From Branchiostoma floridae (Eukaryota; Chordata; Leptocardii; Amphioxiformes; Branchiostomatidae): 64,000 nt of DNA. The stretch covers positions 551,815 through 615,814 of the forward strand of contig NC_049982.1 in NCBI RefSeq assembly GCF_000003815.2. Direction: 5' to 3'. Below are positions 1 to 10,880 of the stretch, piece after piece. The notes under the pieces were generated by a model. The model did no database searches and was not told where the DNA came from. It was given only the letters and a program-made list of their open reading frames with translations. The stretch's first letter is position 1. Every line of letters begins with the position of its first letter. The translations under genes and the position numbers were made by a program.

Positions 1-91
1 CGCTCAGCTGCACCTTGTCCGTGTCGCTGTTGGAGCGGCAGCCGATAAAGTCGTCAATAAACGGGATCATCAGGATGCCGTCCTTTTCTTT
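1..91 (-). CDS. DPEP: DPEP exon 8 (cut by window edge)
   Basis: 91 bp visible, phase 0 at its acceptor (CTACAG). Encodes KEKDGILMIPFIDDFIGC then RSNSDTDKVQLS, equivalent to the MVNFYNNYISC segment. Continues beyond the left edge. Confidence 0.9.
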
Positions 92-3000
92 CTGTAGTGA
101 AATTAGAGACAGAGATTTACGGGTCTGACAAGTGTGCAGATGTTGACACACTGGCAGCACCAAATCCGTAGGTGTTTTTGGCATCTTTCTTCAGACAGAT
201 TAGCCGTGATTCTCGGTGGGCGTCACTCCACCGCCATATGGGGGCAGGGGCATGGCGAGTATCGAACTCGGGATCACTGATTCCGATTCCAACGCTCTAG
301 CCGTTGCGCTACACAGACACACAACTTCTCTTGTGAATGTGGACGAAAAAACAACAACATTCTGTTACCTTATAGAGGCAGTCCATAGACAATAATTATA
401 AGAGTCGCATGATTACATAACTGTTGTACGTCTAAAGTGGGCCTTATCTAGAGAAAACGCAAGGACGGGACAACCCACCATTTTGATCAGCACGTCGTCC
501 TTGACGTTCCTGGTTGTGTTACAGATGGCGTACGCACCGGAGTGGCTGAAGTGCAGGGGTGCCTCACCTGGTGAAACAGGTAAGGTTTGGCTTCGGATCA
601 AAGGATATCTTCGGCTCCGACTGTGTTTTCACGTGTTTTGGGGGTTTTCTATCGGGCTTTCTATTTTGTACCGTTTTTTTTTATGCCGTTGCCGCGAGAC
701 ATAAAGAAAACGGTAAAACTTTGAATAGAAAGCGCAATAAAAAGGGAAAAAAAACACGTGAACAAGACAGTTGGAGCCGAACCTCTGCTTGAAGAGTAAA
801 GTTTGGCCATGCCCCCGGTGCCCGTATGGAGTACATAGCCAAGGTCGGGCTCCGGAGCCCTGGTGGACTAATTTCCAGGCAGATCCACCGTTGGCATAAG
901 GAGTTTAGCTATCCAAGGAGTGTTCTGAGCCAACGGAACACTCCTTATGCCTCCGGTAGATCTGCCTGCAGATTACCGGTGGACAACCGGATACCGCGAG
1001 CCTCAGTGTTTTCACGATTAGGTCATGGCGTCCATTTGTTAACTTCCAGATAAAAATCAGGCCCGGCCATGCCCAAAAATATACCAGTAGCTGCAGGGTT
1101 TCTCATGGGACCACGAAGGGGCAACGCCCGAAAGTGCAGATCTCGAAGAACACGTGAGAAAGACCATAAACTACCTCAAGAAACCCGTATTTTCCAAATG
1201 AGCCCTTACCCTTACGAGGACGGCACCCAAGCTAGTTAAGATCACAATGATAGATTGCATATACAAATACACGACTAATTTCCTTTAATATCGGTTAATG
1301 CATCGGTTTTGCATCGTTGTGCTGATATTTGTTCTGGTCAATGTCCAACCATGTTCTCTTTTCTGGAAAAAGATAAAGACAGAAAAGAGCAAAATAACAT
1401 AAAGGTGTTCTCACTGATGTCCAGTGCGTCATTCATGACCTTGTCCGACACGTGCGAGAGGTCAACGATCATCCCCAACCGGTTCATTTCCCGGACAACC
1501 AGCTGTAAACAAAAACAAACATAAACAGAAAGGTGAAATGTGACGTACGGGACCTAGATACTTTTTAAATTAATGTTGGATACGCCAAAGATAAGCAAAA
1601 TACCAAGTTAATCAAGGCACAAGGCAAGTCTTGGAAAAAAGAGTGAGAAAAGCTGTAAGAAGTCAACTTGTATAGGCCGGCTTCTCTCATGGAACCGGGA
1701 CCTGGAGCACCAAGTCTTATTTCTACATCTACATGTACATGGACATTACCTTTCCGAAATCCGTTAAGCCGTTATGTGGAGGGTTCGGGTTGTTCGTCTC
1801 TCCATCGTAGTCTGCCCTGTAGGAACAACGTAGGAACGTTTTGATAATGATAAACACTAGAAAGGATCAGAAACCCCTGAATGAAGTAAATGGAGACGTT
1901 TTGAATACTAGTATATGTTTCTTATATTGCCTTTTCTTTTCCTTTCCAACTTGGTAACGTATTTCAAAAGTACCACATACAAAGGAGAGACAGAAGGTAA
2001 AGGCAGTCCAACAGCCTTTTTGAGGCCGTAGCGGTGGTGGGTTGTTATTGACTGGCGACAAACTCCTAGGCACCTGTGACCCCCGGCTGACCGTAAAGTC
2101 ACGTAAAATAAGTGGTGGGTCTCATTTTAAGCAAGGTTGTAAAGACAGGAAACAAACGTGTTGCGTTTTTATTGGTTGACGGTGACGTGTCCTAGGTTTC
2201 ATTGGCTATAAAAATAATCAAAAGAAAGGCAAAATATGTAAAAATAATGCCTTATCAGAAATGTCAATCAGTGTAGTTTGACCTTACCAAGGAGTCGAAC
2301 ACTGCCAGGTCAAGGTCATTCCGCGCACGCCGAGGTCATAGAACATGCGCAGTAGCGCCAGGCTGCTGTCGATGGCGTGGCCGGACTCCAGCGTGATGAT
2401 GCTGCCAATCTTGTTCTGTTCAAACGCCTCCATGATTCCTAAAATTTTCATAAAGATTTAAGAAAAAAGAAAAGGATTTTTTAAATACAAATTATCGAAA
2501 TGCTGTGGAGTATGAACACCATTTGATAATGATAGCCACACAAGGTTAATGCTATGGGTGGCGTACCAATGTTGTTGCTTTGGACAAATGGACAGCATTA
2601 CGCAAAATTCACATTGTTTCAAGCTGCCTCGTTACGACAAATTGAGCATACATACCGCAAAAAGATTGCGGTTGTTCTATATATCATAAAAGATATATGT
2701 TAACATTTTTCTATGGTATACACCAGGTGCAGTTGAAAAGAGCAACCCATCAGATCATCGCAGGGCCAATGTTGTTCGGGGGTTAAAGGAGGTTACATCT
2801 CCATAAAAATTGAGATGTCGTTTAAGGTCTGTCTGTGATTTTGTAGTCAGCATAACTCAAGTACCTCTGAATGGATTAAGATAGTTTTGGTATATGGGTA
2901 GGCGTTGGGAAGACGTAGGTCAAGGTCAATTTTGGGCCCCTGGTATGTGACCTTGGTGCTGCAGCAGAACTTCCGATATTGTCTCCAGATAGCTGTTTTG

Positions 3001-6000
3001 ACCCAAAGTGGGCAATCCAAGTTCTTTCATGTATTTGGTGACAGAGGGGGGGGGATGGTTCTGTCAAAAGACTAGCCGTATAGAAGTATGCATTAGTAGA
3101 GAAACTTGTAATTGTGGCGTCCCCCCTCTTACCGTCTGCCTCTGTGACCAGCATGAAGTCGGCAGGATACATGCGCACCATGCGCTTGATAAGGGGAGAA
3201 AGTCTTACTTAATAAGGGGAGAAAGTGTTACCGTCTGCCTCCGTGACGAGCATGAAGTCCGCCGGATACATCCGCACCATGCGCTTGATCAGGTCCACCT
3301 GTGTGAAGCCGCGCCGCACTGCATCTCGGTACTGAGAGTCACACGTCATCTTGGCAGCCCACATCTGCAGGACAGTAGAAGTAACATTAACGCTAGTTAA
3401 CCTTTATCCGCAGTGTGACCTTTATCCGTTGTTTTAAGAAAACAGGGTATTCATGGATATCAAATCGACAGACAGCGGTTTCAACTTTAATACAGAATTT
3501 TCAAAATATTGCAGTTTGAAATCCCAGTTTGAAACACCCTGCTTTTCAGAATAACCTCCTTGAAATAATGGATATAGGTTATGTCGCGGATAAAGGTGAA
3601 CTACCGTTACAACCGTAGCCTGGAATCCGGAATTTGATAGCGTTAGGGGTCGGTTTTATATATGTGCGTACATTCAAGTCCATGTATCGGTTCCGTATTT
3701 ACATTTTTGGGGTTTAGGTATAAATGTTTGCGGCTGAAAGGTAGTCTCTTTCAAAGTAAAATTCAGCCTCTTCCCGCAAATCTTACCTAAACCCCAACGA
3801 ATGTTTCGGGAGTTTACCTAATCCCATGGCCATCTCCGCCCCTACTTACGTGCGCAGAGGACAGCCCTTGGCGCAGGCGCGGGATGTCGTTCTCGGTGAC
3901 GTCATAGATGACCCTGAGGTCCTGCCGGAGGTCAACCGTCTGGAGCAGCTGGCGGGCGTCCATGCGCAGGCGCGAAGGCAGGTTGTTGTGGCTTTAGAAC
4001 ACAAACAAACAAAACATAGAAAACAAACAAGGCATCAGCCAATACAAACCCCGCCATACCAAACTAAGTGAGGGGTTAAGCCCTACCCTTATCGATAAGT
4101 GTTGTTTAACACGCTTTTATTCATTTATTTAGTTTTACCAAATATGTGGAAGGATTGACATAACATAACTAACACCTTTGTGAGATGTTAACCTGAGACC
4201 AGACTGTAAGATCCACTCACACCGGGAAGGACCCCTACTCTTTTTGATAAGTGTGGTGGGTTCTTTAACGTGTTTGAGGTGTGGCTCTCCCCGAACAAGG
4301 GACCTCTATTTAACGTCCTATTCGAGGGACGGCCCTAGCCGAAACTAGGTACTCATTTTTCACCTGATTGAAATGAGGAAAGTCATGTAAAGTGTCTTTC
4401 CCAAGGGCACAACATCGGTTACATGGCAGGTATCGAACTTGGGACCTCTCACGCTGGTATGGATCTCCTCAAAAACGTGAACACCGGCTCTACGTGCTAT
4501 CCAAGAAGACCCAGACTACGTCCCGGGCCCCGACACCAACTCTCTACTTGGAGCGAACTGCAATTGTTTGTGTCAACCACGGTACCTTTTTCTGACCGCT
4601 TTTTCAGGTGTCATTTACATGGCCTTGCAATGACAAAAACCTCGGATGACATCTTGTGACACCTCATTTACCATGCTTGCAAACTCGCATGTTTAATTTT
4701 TTAGCTGAAAACATAGTAACAAGGTGCAGTGTGCAATATTTTGCTTTGTGTTCGTGCCTTTTGTTCTGTTCGCTTTGCCCAATGCAATAGTGCGCGGACA
4801 AAAAAAACGTGAATAGCAAGCATGCCACACACGTCTGCTTGAAGACTGAAGCATAACGACCTGACCTGCGGTCCCTCCTAAGGCTTAGGTCACATTTCCA
4901 AACCGGGGCCCGGCCGGGCAGCTTTCAGGAGCGAAAAGGATGATATAAAACATCAACATACACAAAATGTCAAAACAAGAAGATTCAAGGGCATGATTTG
5001 TGTATATTTCTAGGTATACTTTTTAATGTTTCGTTTCTTAAAACATCCCGGCCGGGACCCGGTTTGAAAATGTGACCTAAGCCTAGATAAAATAGCGACA
5101 GGCCTATTGTGTTAGCGCGTTGACCCGGTAGGATCAGTTACGCGTACGTTTGGTTAGCAAAGCGAACGCTATATCCTACTGGTACATGGGACTCAGAATG
5201 AGTAAACATTCTCATGGATCTCACGATGGAACGCGTCATGCTGATCATGTAGAATCGGTTCGCATGTCAAAATTGTTGTTACTGAATGAATGAAGGCCTT
5301 TATTGTACAGTTTTGCCCAGCCGAGCTAAGTACAGGTCACATCAAGTCAAAATATGTATATACATATAAATAAAAGTATCACAAATCTAGTCTAACACAG
5401 AAGTTCGGCTTCTTCTCGCTTCTTGGTAATGAAGAAAATGTAGGACTGTATGGGTTAAGCTATGGTCGGTTTGTCAAAACGCATGAGGAATATAAACTTG
5501 TCAGTGCTACTCATGTGCCTAAAGTTCGGAGTTTGTTTTTCCCACTTATTTTATTATCATTATGAATGCTGGTCAGGAATTCTGGAAATAAATATCCTTC
5601 AGACGCTGGTGGATTGCAGAAATTAGGTGGAATACGTTTGAGTCTATCATGATAAGGCTTAGGTCCAAATTGCACCGGTACCCGTCAGGGATGTAGCCCC
5701 GGCCGGGCTCCGAAGCCACAAATTTGTCCCGATGGACTGTCGGATACCGAAGGGATACCCTCGGTGTTCTCCATGGGTAGGTCACTGCGTCTAATTTGTT
5801 ACCGGGTCCCGGGTTCATTTTAAGTCTTACATTCGCCCCGGTACCGGCCGGGCCCAAAAATTAACCGGGAGACTCAAGGTGTCCCACGGATCCACGTAAG
5901 ACCGAAAAAAACGCCCCTTTTCTAGACATGTCACATGCTTAGTGCTTGCACCACTACACCACTGTAGGTGACTGGCGTCTACTGAAAGCGTTCGACCTTG

Positions 6001-7894
6001 CCGCATTCTTGTTTCCTAATTGGGCGACACCAGAGTGATCTACTGTCCCTTTTTGTCACCCCTGATCAGGCTGATGTGGTCCTGATGTCAGGTCAAGGAC
6101 GTGCTAACACAATACAGCAATGTCCAGCATGACAAATGGTTCCAGCTAAAGTACATGATCATACATGTATTTACACTAGAGTAGGCAACACAAGGCGTGC
6201 CTGGACATCCAATACCATTATTTTCACTACAGTGTTTAACACGCGAACAAACAGCTGAATTCCACCATTAAAATGTGAGCGTTTTTTTAAGAATAAATTC
6301 TGGTACAGGTAGTAGAGTTTTTGTGCTGACGTTTCGATGCCTATCACAGTATCAGACATCGTCCTCAGAGCTTTTAAATGTTAGCAGGTAATATTAACTG
6401 GTTGTGTAAAAGACTCTACTATCCTATGACCTACCAACCTGATCAAATTACTTTCGGGAATTATTTTAGTACATTTGTACACTTGTATTGCATACACAGT
6501 AAACATTAATTTGGCGTTACAGTTTACACATCGGGTTCCAACTCAACAGTACAAGATGCATGTCCGGCACGGATTTACTGTAAATGCATTTAAGTTCGTG
6601 GGGATTTAATTTCGCGGTTGCGGGAAAATAGACTTTTCGCGGTGGATTTAATTTCGCGGTAGTGGGAAAATGGACTTTTCGCGGTGGATTTAATTTCGAG
6701 GTAGCACCATGCACTGTAATCTCTTACTGTTGTGGAACAATGTTCGCGGTGGTTTTAAATTCGCGGGGAAGCGGCCGCCGCGAAAACCGCGAACATTAAT
6801 CCACCGCGAAAGTTTCTGCATTTACAGTATTTGATCAACTCACACCGGGAAGGACCCCTACTCTTTTCAATAAGTGCAGTGGGTTATTTAACGTGCTTAA
6901 GGTGTGGCTGTCCTCAAACATGGGACCTCCATTTAACGTCCTGTCGAAAGGACGGTCTTTACCGCTGTAAGGTACTCATTTATACCTGAGTGAAGCGAGG
7001 AAAGTCGTGTTAAGTGTCTTTCCCAAGGGCACAACGTCAAGGGGGCCGTCCCAGGAGATTCCAACCCTCAAGGCACAAGGCACACTTTATAGCCTATCTC
7101 CCTCATATAGAGTTATCAGGAGTTTAAAACCTTTTAAGTCGAATGCGATTGTTGTAACCTTAAAACAGGACACGAAAGTCAAACTATGTTGAAGTAAACC
7201 TTAATTGGCGTGCTACACAGGTAAGCTTTGCCAAGTCTTGAAAGCAACCAAATTAGAGGCGAAGCGTTAAGGTAAGGTAATGTAAGGTGACCTTGGCTTG
7301 ACGCCACAGCCGACATATTTTCCTATCAAGTATTCAAGACATATCAACCGTGAACAGCGTAGACACGATCAGCAATAGTCTCTACCAGAGTCGGGCTGAC
7401 TACACTGGCTTTTATAAGGAGAAAAAATTGCCAGGGGAGTTTTGCTATAAGAGGAGTTGGCCAGCCGGAGGGGACATATGCACCTGCCTGGACTTACACC
7501 TCTGGCCAATTTTCTGATTTTTTTTCTCCCGAATTGTACGATCCCCGCACCCCCGTAGGAATGCCTGTTGGAGGCTAATAAACAGGAGTGACTGCTGTTC
7601 AACTTCCAAACTTTTAGAAATCACTACGATACGACTTCATTTACACAATAACAGTGTCCTTACGTACCCGTCTATCATGGGAACTTCCCGTAGAATCCGC
7701 CTCGCCTGTTCCATGGGCGTCTCCTCCTGCCGTCTCGCTCGGGCCCTGTTCGCCAGGGGGACCGCGATCGCCGCCGCCAGCCCCGCTAGCGCCAGCACCG
7801 CCAAGACGGCAAGCAAGACGCGGTTCTTGCTCAGGGAGGCGGCGGCTGGGGATTCTTGACTTGCGGGCGAGGAACCTGAGGTTTGGTCGGCCAT
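1..7894 (-). CDS. DPEP: Membrane dipeptidase-like protein (DPEP family), gene span, 3' end outside window
   Basis: Family role (known): DPEP1-3 are zinc dipeptidases on the cell surface that cleave dipeptides and leukotriene D4. Seen: eight exons with agreeing phases, about 329 residues, the last cut by the left edge; roughly 80-100 C-terminal residues, including any GPI signal, are missing. The N-terminus has a hydrophobic segment at about residues 25-46, a signal anchor. Retained motifs: ESGHAID (bridging Glu), IVDLSHVS and HFSHSGAYAIC (two zinc His), TTRNVKDD (Arg). Changed: the zinc motif GHND reads GHNN, and the catalytic His in LTHSCNTPW reads LTWQCSTPW. On family knowledge both changes should impair catalysis. 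The ATG at 7894 has A at -3 and G at +4. It lies downstream of SBF in the same orientation. Confidence 0.92.
180..330 (-). mobile_element. tRNA-derived SINE fragment
   Basis: On the minus strand a tRNA-like head has an A-box-like TAGCGCAACGGCTAGAGCG and a B-box GAGTTCGATACTC, followed by a unique body. It lies in the intron between DPEP exons 7 and 8. Confidence 0.6.
479..567 (-). CDS. DPEP: DPEP exon 7: second zinc His and Arg
   Basis: 89 bp, phase 1 to 0. Encodes EAPLHFSHSGAYAICNTTRN then VKDDVLIKM; conserved zinc His (FSHS) and Arg (RNV). Donor GTGGGT. Confidence 0.95.
867..980. mobile_element. MITE with ~22-bp inverted ends
   Basis: Ends CTAATTTCCAGGCAGATCC and GATCTGCCTGCAGATTA are inverted copies. 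The interior also folds on itself around ACTCCTTATG and CATAAGGAGT. Related to 11983-12122 and 12848-13022. The rest of this intron (568-1414) shows nothing else. Confidence 0.6.
1415..1502 (-). CDS. DPEP: DPEP exon 6: zinc-binding DLSHVS
   Basis: 88 bp, phase 0 to 1. Encodes LVVREMNRLGMIVDLSHVSD then KVMNDALDI; the His of DLSHVS is a zinc ligand in the family. Donor GTGAGA. Confidence 0.94.
1750..1816 (-). CDS. DPEP: DPEP exon 5
   Basis: 67 bp, phase 2 to 0. Encodes ADYDGETNNPNPPHNGLTDF then GK, the short loop leading to the GLSPFGQ-type motif. Found by phase and motif; good acceptor (CCTACAG) and donor (GTAATG). Confidence 0.9.
1817..2287. other. DPEP intron, nothing recognised
   Basis: Intron between exons 4 and 5. 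I see no repeat or coding signal; the neighbouring intron 2439-3128 is likewise featureless apart from a run of G near 3050. Confidence 0.5.
2288..2438 (-). CDS. DPEP: DPEP exon 4: bridging Glu and substrate-site region
   Basis: 151 bp, phase 1 to 2. Encodes IGSIITLESGHAIDSSLALL then MTLTWQCSTP. The bridging Glu is present; the active-site His (LTHSC in vertebrates) is Trp. Donor GTAAGG. Confidence 0.93.
3129..3231 (-). repeat. Exon-edge duplication: DPEP exon 3 donor side (1 extra copy)
   Basis: The last ~55 bp of exon 3 with its donor recur at 3129-3192 with a few changes, spaced 99 bp from the real copy. The codons VRMYPADFMLVTEAD are kept. Confidence 0.85.
3232..3364 (-). CDS. DPEP: DPEP exon 3
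   Basis: 133 bp, phase 0 to 1. Encodes DSQYRDAVRRGFTQVDLIKR then MVRMYPADFMLVTEAD, matching the AVRRTLEQMDVVHRM region. Donor GTAACA. One donor-side copy at 3129-3192. Confidence 0.93.
3396..3601. mobile_element. MITE, 16-bp inverted ends
   Basis: GTTAACCTTTATCCGC at the left and GCGGATAAAGGTGAAC at the right are inverted with one mismatch. Confidence 0.6.
3704..3800. repeat. Foldback, ~40-bp arms
   Basis: Left arm runs from TTGGGGTTTAGGTA to GCGGCTGAA; the right arm is its approximate reverse complement ending TACCTAAACCCCAA. About 17 bp separate the arms. Confidence 0.6.
3850..3991 (-). CDS. DPEP: DPEP exon 2: metal-site HxD region
   Basis: 142 bp, phase 2 to 0. Begins HNNLPSRLRMDARQLLQ; family members normally have HND here, so the zinc-binding Asp is Asn. 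It also encodes VTENDIPRLRQGL, matching NIPKLRAGFVG. Donor GTAAGT. Confidence 0.9.
4198..4455 (-). mobile_element. tRNA-derived SINE copy (family A)
   Basis: Contains the shared body (CACACCGGGAAGGACCCCTA, then AAAGTGTCTTTCCCAAGGGC) also found at 6837-7045, 8700-8935, 19940-20120, 46240-46465 and 55015-55140. The B-box-like remnant GGTATCGAACTTGGGACC lies at the high-coordinate end. Confidence 0.65.
4878..5086. mobile_element. MITE, GC-rich inverted ends (family B)
   Basis: Ends GGCTTAGGTCACATTTCC and GAAAATGTGACCTAAGCC are inverted and continue into CCCGGCCGGG-type sequence. Relatives: 28186-28386, 50333-50520, 53009-53206 and a degenerate copy near 5648-5870. Confidence 0.8.
5648..5870. 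mobile_element. Degenerate family-B-like element
   Basis: Shares GGCTTAGGTCC and CCCCGGCCGGGCTCC with family B, and GGCCGGGCCC at its right end, but the inverted ends are eroded. Confidence 0.4.
6575..6829. mobile_element. MITE with TACTGTAAATGCA inverted ends
   Basis: TACTGTAAATGCA at the left and TGCATTTACAGTA at the right are exact inverted copies. The interior has three ~45-bp direct repeats containing GATTTAATTTCGCGGT. Confidence 0.8.
6837..7045 (-). mobile_element. SINE copy (family A)
   Basis: Body CTCACACCGGGAAGGACCCC through GTGTCTTTCCCAAGGGCACA, parallel to 4198-4455. The rest of intron 1 (7046-7667) shows nothing recognisable. Confidence 0.65.
7668..7894 (-). CDS. DPEP: DPEP exon 1: signal anchor and start of catalytic domain
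   Basis: 227 bp from the ATG, phase 0 to 2. Encodes a Ser/Ala-rich N-terminus, the hydrophobic segment VLLAVLAVLALAGLAAAIAV, a basic stretch, then EQARRILREVPMIDG, the start of the family fold. Donor GTACGT. Confidence 0.9.
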
Positions 7895-8699
7895 CTTCGA
7901 AAGAAGCTAGAAGTCACTTGGCAAACTGTCATGAACGCCCCTGGGCTGTAAAGGAGGTCACCAAGGAATTTGATATGTAGTACCTTGACCTTAACCTGGA
8001 TACCAGACCCCTTCAGGTATAGCCGGCTTCTAGCCCAGATTTGCCGCCCTATTATAATTTGCCAGCACGCTCAGGGCTCTTTTCCACTAATTTAGGGCTG
8101 TGCTGAAGTTCCCTTTGAGGTATGTTGGCGCTGGAGCCTATAAGTTGGGATGTGAGGGCCCTGGAAACAGTCCAGTATATAGGCTACCTTACTTCGTCTC
8201 CTACCAAACTTATTTTGTCTGGACGAAACCACTGTAGTTTCAAGGGGTGAGAAATGACCGCGCGATCTAATTTTGCATCTTGATGCGAGCGAAGAATTCA
8301 CCTAACTATAATATTGATACATGTACGAGTGACTTTACCCCAAAATGTCCGACACAGTCTATGTCCAGCGATAAATTCTGACCAACGAAGTTCAAATATT
8401 TGTTAAGAGTAGACAGACATCAAGGACAGACATTGTCACTGAAACGCCCAACTGATACTATACACCCTGGTAGTTAGTATACATCCTTTTGACAGGTAAC
8501 CGTCTGATCATGAATGGCTTGTGTAAAACAAACCCTCATCGTGTGAGGTTCTACAAATGTGAGGCCCCTTGGGGGACACTTTTCAGAACCTGGTTGTCTT
8601 TTTTAGCTTCAGGCCAGGTTAATTTGATTCTATAGATTACATTCACACGCGCAGCAATTTTTGGCCATTTAAAGAAAAGGTTTTCAACCATACTGTACA

Positions 8700-8935
8700 C
8701 CGTTGTGGGACCGCGTTGGTCTCAGGCCCGAGAGGTCCCGGGTTCAAATCCGCTTGCCGTGTCACCGATCTTGTGCCCTTGGGAAAGGCACTTTACACGA
8801 CTTTCCTCACCTAACTCAGGTGTAAATGAGTACATAGCTGCGGCTAGTGGCAGTGACAGGCCTTTGTTGTGGTGACAGGCCATAGGGGCATGTTCGGGCA
8901 TGACGCACCCGCCATGACACACGAGTCAGGGGTAG
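8700..8935 (+). mobile_element. SINE with tRNA-like head (family A)
   Basis: Plus-strand head with GCGTTGGTCTCAGGCC and B-box GGGTTCAAATCC, then the family body CTTGGGAAAGGCACTTTACA. It shows the orientation of the whole family. Confidence 0.75.
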
Positions 8936-9242
8936 GAGGAACCCCTTGCATCCTTGGTCGGAAGTCCTCCTAGGAGATAGAAACTCCGAACAACAAAGCC
9001 AACGGTATGGTGGCTTTGAAAAGGCGTCTTTGACACCTGTTTCGCCATACCCTCCATATGTATATGGAGAATCTCAATAAAAAAAAAAGGCAGCTGCAAA
9101 ATTCGAAAGTTCATTCAAGGGGCAAATATGATGTGGAAGAACCAAAAATGAAGAATCTACTGTTCGACATACCATACTGTGTTTACAGTCATTAATTTGT
9201 TTAACCTATAATAATCTAATGAAGAAGACATATTACCAAGTG

Positions 9243-9245
<3 letters not shown>

Positions 9246-9326
<81 letters not shown>
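9246..9326. repeat. (AG)n microsatellite
   Basis: About 81 bp of AG dinucleotides with a single interruption (AGAT). Confidence 0.95.
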
Positions 9327-9330
<4 letters not shown>

Positions 9331-9883
9331 GAACAAATAGTTTAAATAGATAATCATAAGTAATAGCAGTGCCCCTAAAGCGGATATAATATAATGCGAA
9401 TTTGTATGGTCACGTGACCTAAGTAAAATGTCGGTTACGATACCTGTTTGTTCGGGTTGAATTTTGCGCACGAAACCTGTTTTAGCCGACTTTTCGTGCG
9501 TCGGCAGCGGTATGATGACCTCCGTTGAAGGAGGTTTAAAAGAGAATGAGTAGGTAAACTTAGGCTCATTTTCACGTATTTTGTAGATTGAACACTGAAC
9601 TTAAACATATCCAATTCTTGGTAAACTGCTTGCGCACACCCCTATAAAATTTTGAGGCGTCGAGCCTCCTTACTTTGGGGGTACTCAACCATGTAGTTAA
9701 ATCCCCATAGGCCAAACAAGAAAGCTTCTGAAAAAAGCTGGCCGGTGCGTATTTTGGAAAAAAGCCTGGATGTTAAACAAAATCACAAGAAAAAAAGAGT
9801 TTTTAAACATCGAATTACTGAATTGGTCTTTCTTCTATTAAAAAAACACTACATGAGATTTGTCTAACAAAGAAAAAAAAATT

Positions 9884-9965
9884 TAGCAAGTGGGGTTCGA
9901 ACATACGATCTACGGAAGATAGGTACCGTGCTGTAGACCGCTCGGCCACGCTTGTCCGCGTGACG
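9884..9965 (-). mobile_element. tRNA-Leu-like pseudogene or SINE head
   Basis: On the minus strand CGTGGCCGAGCGGTCTA resembles the D arm of a tRNA-Leu, and GTTCGAACCCC matches a B box. The T stem and acceptor pair poorly, and a T-run follows, so it is not a functional tRNA. Confidence 0.5.
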
Positions 9966-10063
9966 CAAACTCCGCTGTCAGAGGCTGTAACGGGACCCTC
10001 ATTGGGAGGGGCCCCTGCAGTATAAGCGCGATTTATTCAGGTTACGCCATGTTGATTGGATTA

Positions 10064-10537
10064 GGCCATGTTGATTTGATTATATGGATGACATCCGCGC
10101 TCGCACCAATTTTCGGCCATTTCCAAAAAAAAAAGTTTGGGACCACATAGTAAATTGTGCAAAGCAGCTGTAAAATGAGCACAAATATTCCGTAGATTGA
10201 AAAAAAAAAGTATCAGAAAATCGATAACTGATGCCATAGAATGCCAAAATAAATCTCAAAAGTCAAAGAATAAGATGTGAAAGGACAGAAAGAAAAAAAA
10301 AAGTATTTTTGGCAGGGGTTTGTACATGTACCAGTAAATTCAGGATAGGTCCCGTTCAGGTCCAGAGGATCATTTCCAGGTGGACGTGAACCTGGACCTG
10401 ATTGTCTGTGGAAACTTGAGAACTGATAATACTGAAACCAACTTTTTTTTTTGGCCAAACTTTTTTTTTATTCGCTCGCTCGCATCAATTTTGGAGTTCC
10501 CAGAGGATGTCATCCATATAATCAAATCAACATGGCC
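10064..10537. mobile_element. MITE with ~33-bp inverted ends (family C), copy 1
   Basis: Left end GGCCATGTTGATTTGATTAT and right end ATAATCAAATCAACATGGCC are inverted; both continue into TGGATGACATCC. The interior includes a fragment related to the 25103-25535 family (CAGGTCCAGAGGATC). Confidence 0.75.
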
Positions 10538-10880
10538 TTATATGGATGACATCCCCGCGCGCAATGAATTTTCAACCATTTCCAAAAAATAACAAAAAAG
10601 TTTTCAAATATATGCAATGTCTTGCAAATACAAATACAGAAAACGTATACTAAAATCCTGGAATATTCAAAGAAAAAGGAAGATGTGAAAGAACAAAAAT
10701 TAAGAGTCTATCGTTTGGTATTATATATTTTGTGTTTAATCATTTGTTCAACCTTCCTGGCGACTTTGATTTCATAATGAAGGCAATTTCTTTTTGCCAA
10801 ACTTTTTTTTATTCGCAAGCTCGCATCAGTTTTCGGGTTCCCAGAGGATGTCATCCATATAACCAAATCAACATGGCTTA
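10538..10880. mobile_element. MITE family C, copy 2 (abutting copy 1)
   Basis: Begins TTATATGGATGACATCC directly after copy 1 and ends GGATGTCATCCATATAACC plus AAATCAACATGGC. A right half alone lies at 43250-43370. Confidence 0.7.

Noticed and set aside
9884-9965. tRNA-Leu gene
   Set aside because: D-arm and B-box fit, but T-stem and acceptor pairing fail; treated as a SINE head or pseudogene.
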